DNA of 64,000 nucleotides from positions 15,393,987 through 15,457,986 of the forward strand of contig NC_044003.1 in assembly GCF_902150065.1 (NCBI RefSeq), given 5' to 3'. The DNA is from Myripristis murdjan. Its lineage: Eukaryota; Chordata; Actinopteri; Holocentriformes; Holocentridae. The position numbers were made by a program, and so were the translations under genes. Below are positions 1 through 10,800 of the stretch, one piece after another (within the stretch, counting starts at the first letter, position 1; the number at the start of each line of letters is the position of its first letter). The notes under the pieces are model-generated. The model saw only the letters and a program-made list of their open reading frames with translations. It did no database searches and was not told the DNA's origin.

Positions 1-513
1 AAACAGACAAGTCTCCTTGCAAGTTTGAGATCATAAATCCTATAATATTACAGAGGGATATAATTGTACGCATTTTCAACAACCTCTAAGATGTACTCTA
101 TTGCTTTGTATCACACAGATGTCTCTGTGCCTAAAATGGTGTTAATCAACCCTGAAAAAATAAGACCATGAACTGAAAATTACAGGGGTTTATCCAGTGC
201 TCCCACTACTGTATGACTAGCATTACAGCAACGGTTAACCTAACGACAAATAAAAATACTAATTTGACCACAAAAGCCTAATATGAAGTAAAGTGTTTTA
301 GAAAGGTAAATATGCACTTATATTGACCGAAATTTTCGACATTATACTCAGTAAGCTAACGTTACCTCACGAAGCTGAGTAACGTCGCTAGATCAATAGT
401 AAGTTATAATGCTAACGTTAAACGTTTGCTGCTATCTTTGCTGTGTTAGCAAACGTTAGCTCGCCAATCATAATGTAAAATAAAAACAACCAAAAAACAA
501 AGGAGAAACACGT

Positions 514-660
514 ACCTTGTAGTTGATTTAATGTCGACAACCAACGTTATAAGACAGAAACGTGTTTCTTTATTACATGCTGTCGATATTTCGCAGCAAT
601 ATTTACTCGATGCGCGAATCGAAGCCACCCTTGTCAGGTTTGAATTTTCCGCCTCCACGC
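514..660 (-). other. Possible 5' UTR exon of a gene running off the left edge
   Basis: On the minus strand this stretch ends in a strong splice donor (AAG followed by GTACGTG at 513-507) and lies in a CpG-containing region with an NRF1-like word at its upstream end. No ATG-started frame crosses the donor; the only open frame would need a GTG start. I read it as a non-coding first exon of a gene transcribed leftward, divergent from KNSTRN. The gene itself is not in the window and is not identified. Confidence 0.35.
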
Positions 661-667
661 ATGCGCA
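658..667. promoter_or_regulatory. NRF1-like palindrome in a bidirectional promoter
   Basis: CGCATGCGCA matches the core of the NRF1 consensus (GCGCATGCGC-like). It sits between a leftward candidate first exon (514-660) and the rightward KNSTRN first exon (ending 943), the usual place for an NRF1 site in a CpG-type bidirectional promoter. The motif is seen; its use is inferred. Confidence 0.4.
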
Positions 668-869
668 GTGTAGCCAAAATCTTCTGTCAACTTATCCTCT
701 TTTTTTTTTTTTTTTTAGTTTTTCCAACTGCGAAAGTAAAGTTTTCCAAAAACTTGTCGCAACATTTGTACAACATCAATGAAAATATGCAACCGCTCTT
801 TCAAATACAAATGTTGAGACTTGACGGCGGAATATTCGTGAAGTAAACCGGAAGTGACAGTAGTAAGGA

Positions 870-943
870 GGGGACTTTTTCAAATTGTCGAGCGGGTCGC
901 TCATCTTGTCGCTGTTTTGTCTTGTTGAATCGTAACCGTAAGG
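870..943 (+). other. knstrn: Probable non-coding exon 1 of KNSTRN
   Basis: The segment ends at a good donor, AGG followed by GTAAGC at 944, and contains no ATG. It lies about 700 bp before the first coding exon of KNSTRN on the same strand. The start given is a guess; no TATA box is visible, which fits a dispersed CpG-type promoter. Confidence 0.4.
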
Positions 944-1664
944 GTAAGCCCACTATAATTTTTGTCCCTGTGTCTGAATGTGATGGTTATATGGCAAACA
1001 CATCTTTTAAACACAATTTTATCGTGTAACTTCTTTAGCTAATGTTACTCTTGTGGGACAATAACGTTAAACTTAGCTGTAGCGGTGTGGAGTTGTTTTG
1101 TTTGTCGTCCGTTTTTAGAAAATATCGCGTATATACCTCGTAAAACATGACATAAGATCTCTAATGTATTAATTTCCCGAAGTTAACCAACTTATAGGCA
1201 CTATAGTAGGCGAATAACCTAGCTAACAGCTTATAGTTGATTTAGTGTTGCTTGGTTGATGGAAAATAACGTACAGCATCTAATTTAAGATTACCAGAGG
1301 AAGCTAGCGTAACGGTCTAACGTATTATCGTCTTAAATGACGTTTTAGCGGTGACATTTATGTATGCTTGCCTGTGAGTAGTGTAAAATTACAGTGACAG
1401 GTTTTGAAAGGGGTTTGGTGTGACATTTTCACCGCTACAAGAGAAAACTTCACCAGTTTCTCTTTGCAGGTGCTTTTGTCCACTGCTCAACTTGCATTCA
1501 GGTACAGAAATGTCATCAAAAATCCCTAGAGGTGGGCAGAGTTTAAGTTGATAGCACTGTGTAGTCCTGATTCCCAAATGGCCATTTTGGTGTCTTTACA
1601 GCAAAATAAAGCTGATGTGTCAGTAACAGCTGTGTGTGTTGCAGGAGTCCAGCCAGCTGCTGAA

Positions 1665-3960
1665 ATGAAGAAAACAGCCAATAAGTTTGAATCAAAAGAC
1701 ACGGCAACTGCATCGTCACATGCTAATGCCATCCCTAAAACAGACGGTGTCCTCAAACCTCAAAAAGAAAATATACCAAGGTAATAAATCTCTGATCATT
1801 AGTGTGAATAAAAATCCTCTCCCCCACAAGGACAAAGTTGCCTGTGGTGCAGTCAACTTTATCAGCTTGGATAAACATGGATACCACAGTGTCCATCTGT
1901 GTCATTTTATGTAGGCTGCATTTATCCTGTGTTTCATTTTCATTGACACACTGTAGATACACATGCATTATAATCTGCATACAGGTTGCTCTCCATTGTC
2001 AGTAACACTATACTGTAAGATATCGCATCACTTGTACCTGCACTCATCTGTAATAATACTATTATTTTGTACTTGTGGTTAGATGTTAACTGCATTTCAT
2101 TAGCTTTGTATTTTTACTCTGCATAATTTCAGTAAAGTTGAGTCTAATCTAATTTAAAAGATGTGACATGAATAATCCTAATCCAGACCCTTCAAACATG
2201 TTTTGATCTGCTGTAAAAGAAAGTCATCATGTATGCTAGTGAAGGAAAAATTGAGTGGAGTGTGCACAGTCCAAAGTTTGACTCAGCAATGTTGAAGTTA
2301 GCTTTTGCTGGCATTAGGAGCTGCCAGTGTGCAAAATTTCCTGACCAGAGTTTTAATGCACTGACAATATTCCAACCCTTTTTTGACAGAAAGAATATTA
2401 CCACAAAGGTTCACAAAGGGTGAGTTTAAAATCATGTTTGAGTTTGTTCTCCTTACAAGGGCTTTATTTTTGACTAGTGTTTCATGTGCACTGCTATGTA
2501 GCCTGAACTTGCAATCGAATTCACTCTTTTTTTTTCACCATGTACACCTTTTGATAGAGTTTCTACCAGGTATGGGCAACAGGCAGAGCTGAGGGACCAA
2601 AATCAGCTGTTGATGGGTGCCAATGAGGAACTGCAGAAAAATCTCACAGAGACACAGGTACCAAAATCAGTTTTCCCTGAGTACTAATAAGAATCAAACA
2701 TGCTTAGTTTGACATCAAATAATCACTTTTTTGTTTAATATTACATTCTTGTAGCCTGCACGTCATTTTTCCCGGTGCTTTGATTGGGGCTGCAACTAAG
2801 AAATATTTTAATATTCATTATAAAAATGTTGATTAGTTAGGATAAACATGGATAGTTAGAAGTTCCTTGTTCTCATTTTGTAATGATATGAAACCGAGCA
2901 AACCAAGTGATTCTAAGCATTGTTGAAGTTACAACAATAAAAAGTTTTATCTTTTCACTTGATAAGTGGCTAAAACAATAACTGATTATCAACATTTATA
3001 ATCAGTTTTGTGTGTCTGTTCTGTCAATAAAAGCAGTGTCCTTGTATTGCAGCAAAGAGTAGCTGAGCTGGAGCTGCAGTGTACTGACCTTGAAAAGGAA
3101 AATGCAGATGTTCAGAGACGCCTAAAAGATTGTCATGTTCTTCTGGTTGCAAAACAAATGGATCCAGGTGAATATGGCCCTCTTGCTTCCAAATAAGATG
3201 TTTTTTCTTACTCTAATTCCAGCTTTTATTTTAGCAAATTATTAGAGTGTAACCCACTTGATGTTTAGTCTTAGGAGAAAGAATTGGAGAAGCTGCCCAA
3301 CAAAATGAAGATCAAAGAAGAGAAATGGTGGTAAATATTTTATTTAAATATGTAAGCCCTTGACTTCTGATGTACATTCATATTTTATTTATCATTTGAA
3401 ATCAAAAATAAAATCATAACATGTTTCAATTAAGCTCAGACCATGAAAAAAAGTAACATGCATTTATTTCTCTTACAACATAACTATTTAGAGAAAAAGA
3501 GTTTCCCACACTCTATGATGAGCTGATTTGCACTGTTATTTACACAAGGTTCATAAAGATGTCAAGCACATATCTTTCATTTTCCCAATTTCAGAGTGTC
3601 TCCACTGATCTGCTGAAAGAATTAAAGGCTTTCGGTGATATTGCATCGGTTCAGCGTGCTCAGCTAGAGGTAAATAAAGTTCCATGGACTTTTGAAGTGG
3701 CAACCAGTTGGCAACTACTCCAATACTCTCACTGACCATCGTGCTATTAGCACCTATTGGCACCTGTAAGAAGCCATTCCAACATTTTGGTTTCTGTTTT
3801 AAATGTCTCCTATGTTACATATCTTTAGGCAATCCAGACGACGATGAAAGACCTAACCAAAGCACAAGAGCATCTCACACAGGAAAGGGAGAAGTTTACC
3901 CAGGAAGTTTCTGAAATGGAAAAAGCTCTGGAGGAGGCAGAGGCACTCTTGCTAGAATAA
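1665..3960 (+). CDS. knstrn: Small kinetochore-associated protein (kinastrin/SKAP)
   Basis: Six coding exons join in phase: 1665-1780, 2570-2657, 3053-3167, 3275-3330, 3595-3669, 3829-3960, giving 193 aa. The protein is nearly all charged coiled coil after residue 40. ELRDQNQLL...LTETQ, followed by a leucine/glutamate-rich stretch and LLVAKQMDP, aligns with the mammalian KNSTRN block ELKDKNQLL...LTETQ...LDP, and the C-terminus ends in a Glu/Leu-rich helix as in the family. KNSTRN binds spindle microtubules and kinetochores with astrin and is needed for chromosome alignment. The fish protein is shorter than the human one (about 316 aa) because the unstructured N-terminus is reduced. The ATG is the first one in its exon, 20 nt after the acceptor. 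An upstream coding exon cannot be excluded, but none is visible. Confidence 0.85.
2786..3003. repeat. Degenerate teleost dispersed repeat (GGGCTGCAACTAA type)
   Basis: GGGGCTGCAACTAAGAAATA near 2786 and ATAACTGATTATCAACA near the other end resemble the ends of a very common fish repeat that carries GATTAATCGATTAG words. A clearer relative lies at 36912-37154. It sits in a KNSTRN intron. Confidence 0.45.
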
Positions 3961-3989
3961 ATGTAAAATATTTTCTCAGATCAAATTTG

Positions 3990-3995
3990 AATAAA
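3990..3995 (+). terminator. Poly(A) signal AATAAA of KNSTRN
   Basis: AATAAA lies 30 nt after the KNSTRN stop codon, implying a very short 3' UTR. An AATAAA on the opposite strand (4008-4013) lies about 20 bp away and could serve the converging adhesion GPCR gene. Confidence 0.55.
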
Positions 3996-4007
3996 GTATT
4001 GATGTTT

Positions 4008-4013
4008 TTTATT
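4008..4013 (-). terminator. Possible poly(A) signal of the adhesion GPCR gene
   Basis: AATAAA on the minus strand, about 840 bp after the receptor's stop codon. It is the clearest signal I see in the convergent gap. If used, the two genes' 3' ends nearly touch. A-rich sequence makes chance occurrence easy. Confidence 0.25.
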
Positions 4014-4751
4014 GTTTGTTTGCAACAATCTATTTTAAACATTCCCAACACACAGCAAGTTCTCAATAGGACTGCATGTATGTAGAAAGTATGTGACCTC
4101 ATCTAATTCAGGATTGCCCATATTTTTTTTCTCAGTCCTCTTATAGATATTTGGCCAATTTTCTCCAAGGTGCTCTGTGACCTAGGTAGATTTACTTTCA
4201 GGTTAAAATTAGGTCTACAGCTCCTAAATATGTATTAAAAAAATTATATTCAAAGCCTGAATCAATGGAATAAGTTTAATACTATATCACACATTCTTGG
4301 TGTGTTGCTTTTGGTTTTGCCATCAAGAAATCTGGTTTATGTTTATGTCTGTTTTATGTTTAATTTTTAAGAATTTAACTTGACAAAACATTGCTATGGA
4401 AGCTTTCTGTTACCTAAACATTGTTCATTTTCTAAAGCAATCTGTGAAAATATGAAATGGCAACAGCAAGAAACTGTTACCATTTAAACTTATGCAAAGT
4501 ACCAAACCAAGTAAGTTTTTGCAAGATATCAATCCAAACCTAACTTTTTACACTTAAAATATCCAATATGTATCATCAAAAATATTCTTCTCATTAGCCT
4601 CTAAGAGTATAGCATCAGAATGCTGTTTCTAGTCCTAGTTATTTACAGTACTCAAGCACAATGTTAATATATGTAAAGGTACACTTTGGGCTTGATTAAA
4701 TGCACTTGTTTCTAATCCGTGGTTCAGATTTAGTTATTCCCTTTGTCCTAT

Positions 4752-4853
4752 ACTTTCTGGGTATTTGTTATGGCATAGGGATTAGAGGGAAGAGTGGTTG
4801 TAAAGGTGTTGGAACTGCTGCTGCTGCTGGAGCTTGTATTGCCGACACCAACA
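4752..4853 (-). repeat. Diverged second copy of the receptor's C-tail coding sequence
   Basis: Immediately after the receptor stop codon the minus strand repeats the last ~105 nt of the gene. Read in its own frame this copy gives VGVGNTSSSSSS...TTLPSNPYAITNTQKV and then a stop, against [12 protein letters not shown]...[12 protein letters not shown] in the used copy. The junction shifts frame by one base, so the TGA at 4854-4856 ends the protein before the second copy. It is a tandem duplication with a better preserved protein than DNA match. See findings. Confidence 0.7.
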
Positions 4854-7800
4854 TCAGTCGCTCTGAGGATTTGTTACGGCATAGGGATTGGAAGGAGGGT
4901 CGTTAAGAGTGGTTTTCAGGGTGCTACCACTGGTGCTGCTGGAGCTTTGCTTGCCGAAACCAACAGTAACGCCTTTTGTCACCTGCTGGGTCTTGTAGTA
5001 GTAGAGGAATAGAAAGAAACCTGCCAAGTAGAGACAAAGGTCAATCTCATGCACAAACCCTGGAATGTCCTTTACACAAGGTCGTTGTTTAAAGGGGAAA
5101 GGTGATGGGGCTAGTAGGTTATGATGTAGACCCCTTTCTATGACTTTAGTATTAAAGTCATTAATGATGCACTAAATTCATTAGTGCATCAGAGTTGGAT
5201 AAACAAAGCCACAAAATCATGCAATGTATGAAAAATGTTTCTATTTCCCAAGCAAAACACCCCTCCTTTAAAAATGGTTTGGTGCATGATTCACTCAAAG
5301 CAACAAGAAGTGAAACAGAGCACCTGTCAAAATGACACATGTAGGCATATTTTTCCCCAAGGATGGCAAAGGCATGTCCTAATTTACTTACATTCATTAT
5401 CTACAGTCCTTCCCTAATCTTAGCCATAACCAACTTATGCCCAACCCTAAACCTCAAAATGACCTTTCTTTCTTTGCCTTTCTTGGGGGAAAAAGATAGC
5501 CACCTGTAGCTTCCACACTCAGATGTTCTTTGACAGCAAATTCCTGTTTACAGACCTGCTGCATTGTTGCCCAGTATGATAGTGGCATCTAATGACAACT
5601 TTATAAATGACTGCATCTCAAAGCATTTATCTGATAAAATCTGACTCAGAATTGCAACTAACCCCATTCATCTGACATATTGGATAAGATGGTGTGAGAC
5701 TGCTGTCCAAATAACAGAAGAAAAGCAAAGGCTTGTGCATTGTTTTTACGATTGCTGGAGTTTTTTGTGTTTGTTTATTAATTTTTTTTTCTGATTAGTT
5801 CTCCAAAGGGTACCTTGACTGTGCCTTGTAGCATGTCAAGCTACTATTTCAAAATATCTTCCCTGGCACTGCATTTTTGTACAGCTCCGCCTTATGTAGT
5901 ATACTGAGACAATATTATGTGCTTGTCTGGGTGCTGGATTTTTCCATAATAAAAGTCACTGTTTCTCTGAACAGTGACTTTTTGTTGAGGGGTTAATTTA
6001 AGAAAAAAAAAATGATTCTGTTTTGTCAGACAATGGAAAAACCATAAGCGGGGCAGATAAATAATTTAAAAACGATAATGCATAGTCTTAGGCGGAAAAG
6101 GTGTAAAATTGATCTTTGGCAATAGAAGGTTGTGGTCGGGGTGGGTATACAAAAGTCCTTGCAATGGCCTTGACTACATTTACGTGTTGTGTTGAATGAT
6201 GATTATCAGTTGAAAATTACTGATTAAGAAATGGGTGGGGAGGTCATTACTTAAAGCTGCTGGATCAGGGCCAAGCTGATTGTAGTTGAGGATACCTTGG
6301 AAAGAATTGAGGATGGTGAAAATGTAGTAGGAGGGCACCCGTAGAGCACCATGGGCAAAGAAGGCAAAACTCCACGTGATACCCAGCATGCAGCACAGTC
6401 CCGTGATGATGAAAATGTTCTTGCCATGTCTGTCCAGTTGAGCCACATCTGCACTGGTTTTCTTGTGGTGGAAAAGCCAGACCAGTGTGGTAATGAAGGT
6501 AGTAAAGGTCAAGAGGAAGACCACAGCATAATAGCCTATGTTGACAGCGTAGTGGACATCGCTGTCTGTTATCCAGCACCTAGGTATAGAAAGGAGAGAT
6601 ATCAGCGAGCCAATGGGAGCCAAAGTATCTAATCATGCAACTCATGATTGGAAAGTATATAATTTGCCAATATGCAGTCAGGACTCACATGGTCACATTA
6701 CTCGCATCAGTCTTGATGACTTGTTCACCATATTTGTCCAGGCTGAACAGGACAATCACAGCAACACTCGGAAGTGCTGGAGATGAAGAGAGCAGGGAGA
6801 ACTGGTGTTTTGTGGAAGCCATTATGTGTTTTAACCAAGAGTCTAATAAGTATGGTCCAACCAGGTGCATTGGCTGTGCCAGCTCATAAAATGATTGTTC
6901 AGACTCTAACAAACTAAAAGCACACAGATTTCAAACTTCAAAAACTGACAAAGCCTGCAGAAAAAAAAGATCCACAGCTGGACTTTACTCAAACATTTCT
7001 CTGTACTTAAGAGGGAAGGTAAATTTGCCAACTCACCCCAACTGGTAATGGAGACTTTAAGTATGTAGTGGTGAATTGTAATTTTCCCAGCCATGAAGAG
7101 TTGCAGGTTGAGATGGACGGCCTTCACAGCAAACCAAGTGAAGGTGGCCAGCATGCTGTAGTGCATGGCACCTGCCATGATCTTACAGGCCACAGGGTTT
7201 GTCATGTTTGTTACTGAGTTGTTGGTCAGGAAAGTGAGGTTGAGCAGGAACAGAGCTATGACAAGGTGGATGAGAATATGTGTGGCCTCGCTCGCCCTGG
7301 ACTTCCTAGGAGGTTGAATATCAGTGAGGTCATATACTGTATGTTAGGAGGGGAGACTGCAAAAGCTGAAGGAATCGTATTAAACAGTAAACGTCTAAAT
7401 ATTGCAAAGCTGTGTGATGGTTCAGCTCAAACAAGAGGCTAATTATGAATTTTGCTCATCCAATTATTTTTTTGGTAATTTGGTAAAGTAGTTATAGAGA
7501 GTCAAGTGTCTGATGATACTTAAGTTTTCTTGTTTTTTTTTCTTTTCATGTTGCATGTTAAGAAGATGATGGGGAAAGACAGGAAATGCTAAGTCTGTGT
7601 ATCTCTCTATACACAGACAGATAAAGATATGGAGTGTTTTAGAGTGTCCATTCCTGGCTTGTAACACTATTGGGATAATGATTTATAATACAAGTGTACT
7701 ACAAGTGACTCTGGCCTCTGTTATCCTGGCTGCCTTCATCCACACCCTATTTGCCTACTCAGTCCAAACTTACAGGAATACAAAAAAGGAGGCCACGCTC

Positions 7801-10800
7801 ATATAAAAGACTGTCAGCCTCTTTCTCATGCAATGTTACCTCATCAAGAAGTGCATAAAGAGGACTATGCTGAGGAAGAACATGGACAAGCCACAGCCAG
7901 CAGAGGTGATATAGGTGAGGGCATTCAGGTCAGCACTAGAGAGGGTCACATTGGGTGGAGACTGCACAGATGAAACAAAAAATAAGCACTTTTCTGGAGA
8001 CCAGACATTGCATTTTGGAGAGGCCAGAGGCCATGATAATCAGGATGCCAATCTGGTTGATAATCTTAAACTTGATAAACTAAGCCAAATTACTTTAATA
8101 ATTGTAACAACTCCTGATCCATCAGTCACCTTGCTCAGTGCACAATGAGAGGATTGGCACCGAAATCATCTCTGTGTCTCTGGTGGCTCAGTCTGGTGTG
8201 AATGCTAACACTTATTGTATGTTAAGTGATTTTCAGTGGATAGTATTACCTAAAGTATTACTGTAAAATAAACCTCATAGTATTCCTAAATTAGAATTGA
8301 TTTTATTCTGCAGTCTGTAGATTGCACAGCTAATGAAAGCAAGTCTCAGTCTTCAATAATGAAGTAAACAGTACACATGTATATTTAAGTATCATCAGCA
8401 TGATTTGGGTGCCAAACCTCTTTTCACTGGGACTCAGCATTTTTTCGCTGCAATCATATTTTTGTCAGACAAATGAGAGTGAGAGAGAGCATAACAGAAT
8501 CACACAAAGAAAAAAATCTCCCAAAAGATAGTGGATTGTGGATTTTTGCACTCTTCCCATTATGAATGTATATTAACAAGATGAAATCTTATCATGCTGT
8601 GTCAAACTACTGAATCATGCAAGCAGTATACAACGGGAAGGAAAACGTACCATTAATACAGCAAAAAATGTCAAATGAGTGCACTGGCATGTAACGTTTT
8701 GTCCCTGTATGATTGTCTCACATCCATCATCTGTCCAGTTTGGCCGACTTCCTGTGAAGTAGCACCCACATTGATTTTTATGCAACCAGTCAGAGATGTT
8801 GCTTTCATCCAGATCATGCATCCAAAAATTCATCAGGTAAAAACTGCATGACCTTATATACACATGCAAAATAGTGGCAGCGAAAATACCTTTTCCATCC
8901 CATGATGTACAAGATGGACTTCCCTCCTAGAAATGAAGGAGCAGAACCTTTTAAAAATTTGCTCTTTAATCAAAAAACAAGACAAAACATAAAAATAAAC
9001 ACCCTAAGAAATAAGAATAAATCATAGATGCTGCAACTTGGTTCACTTGCCTCTCCGATATTCCGAAAATTGATGAGTATATCGTCTGTGAGATTCTTGA
9101 TCACTGCTCCCATTTCAATTGCTAAGACCTCATTATCTAAAACAGTGCTGTTCATCTCATCCTGGAGAACATGGAACAACCACAAAATTGTGACAACAAT
9201 GACACGATTTGAATCCATTGCTGATATCTGGTTGAAGATGATATATATATAATTTTTTTTTTTTTTTTTACCTTTGCCATATTGGGGAATCGAAAAACTC
9301 CTACAAATGGGGTACCACTGGTCAAACTGTACGCTTTCTCAAACGCTTGTTTTGGTATTGTCACAGACCTTGAAAAGCCAGATGTATACTCTCTGGTGTC
9401 GATAATCTGCAGGGAACAGAGCAATTAAGTGTTTTGGTTAAAGGCACTGTATTGTATTGTTATGGCAAAACACACAACAGTATTCTCTTATTTAAAGCTT
9501 TGCACACACATTTCGTACCAGTGTATGCTCCCAACAGTGAGGCTCCACAGTTTGTGTTGCTAAGTGGTATTTTTCCAAGTGGGGGACATGATATACCACA
9601 CCAGCATGGTTTGTGTGTAACACAGATTTTCTTAATAAGTTAAGGAGAGATGTGACTGGGGTTGTAGTGAAATCAGGTCAAACTGACCTTATAACCTCGT
9701 CCTCATCCTCGACCCCCATCCTACCACTAGAGGGCACCACTGGTCACGCATTAGTGCCACTTGAGCTCGTGGACCAAGAATTAACACTGTAAACCACCCC
9801 TCGATAACCCATATGTTCCCACATGCTGGCACAAGATTATATTTTCAAGTCTGTATGTGGTAGAAAAGGCTTGCCTAAAAGTGTTTTACATGTAAAACCT
9901 TCATGCTGAATTTCAGTTTAACATAGAATCAGAAGGGTGAGAAAACTGAGCATTAGTGTCTTGAGATAATAATAATCACACAAGGGATAATAATGCTGTA
10001 TAAAACATATTTATTATTCTGGAATCTGTAATAGGGCAGCTGTCCTGGGTTATTACCTCCACTAAGGAGGTGACACCTCTCGTTGGGGGTTGATAGCCCC
10101 GCCTGTCTGTCCATCTATCCTTCAGCAACACCATATCAAAAAGTGCTGGATGGATATGTAAGAAAGTTGGGGGAAAGCTCAGTCTAGGGCCAGTTTCTAA
10201 CAAGAGAGTGTGGCAATGGTCGGGGATTAGTGCAAACACAGCCGTAGTTTCCAAATGCATCTGTCTAACATCCCATAACCCAGTGGGAACGTTGGTCATC
10301 CATCAAGGCAGCACTGATCAACTTTTCAAACTGACTGGTCAAAAGGGGGGTGTCTTATGTCCTGTGGCACATGGCTTAGCAGGAGTGGGGCTGTCACTTC
10401 CAGCTGTGACCTTGGCAGAGGTTTCTACTCCCCTGAGAGATTTATTATTATGTTACTGCTGTCCATATATACACCAAATATAAAAATCAAATTAAAAGAA
10501 AACACTCACGTCCATTGTGGAGTTGTGGGAGGAAAAGCCAAAGGATACTTCCTCCATGTCTTCTGGACTAGTTTCTGTCTGCTTCATCAAGACACCGCTG
10601 ATGCCTCCTCCCAAAGACATTGAAGCAGAGGACTCTTTCACCTCAGAGACCCATGAGGACACTTTGCTCATGGCCTCGCTGTTGGCAGATGAGAGAAAAT
10701 TCATGCTTTATTTGTATGAGGTTTGGTATGCATGACATGGTATTTGTTCATTCTAAGTGTTCAGCATGTAAATTCTACTTTAAAGCTGCACTAGGTAAAA

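Larger units (their letters stand above)
3961..4744. other. Convergent intergenic gap, no gene seen
   Basis: AT-rich unique-looking sequence between the 3' ends of KNSTRN (+) and the adhesion GPCR (-). It probably contains the receptor's 3' UTR. Open frames here are short and lack splice or family support. Confidence 0.5.

Noticed and set aside
446-658. Open frame on the minus strand beginning with GTG
   Set aside because: It has no ATG and is best read as a non-coding first exon ending at the donor at 513.
6351-6632. 93-codon open frame on the plus strand
   Set aside because: It is antisense to the TM5-TM7 exon of the adhesion GPCR.
8752-8860. Upstream extension of the GPS exon into a Cys-containing open stretch
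   Set aside because: Using the acceptor at 8753-8752 keeps phase and restores a normal GPS ([15 protein letters not shown]); the extension does not join in frame.
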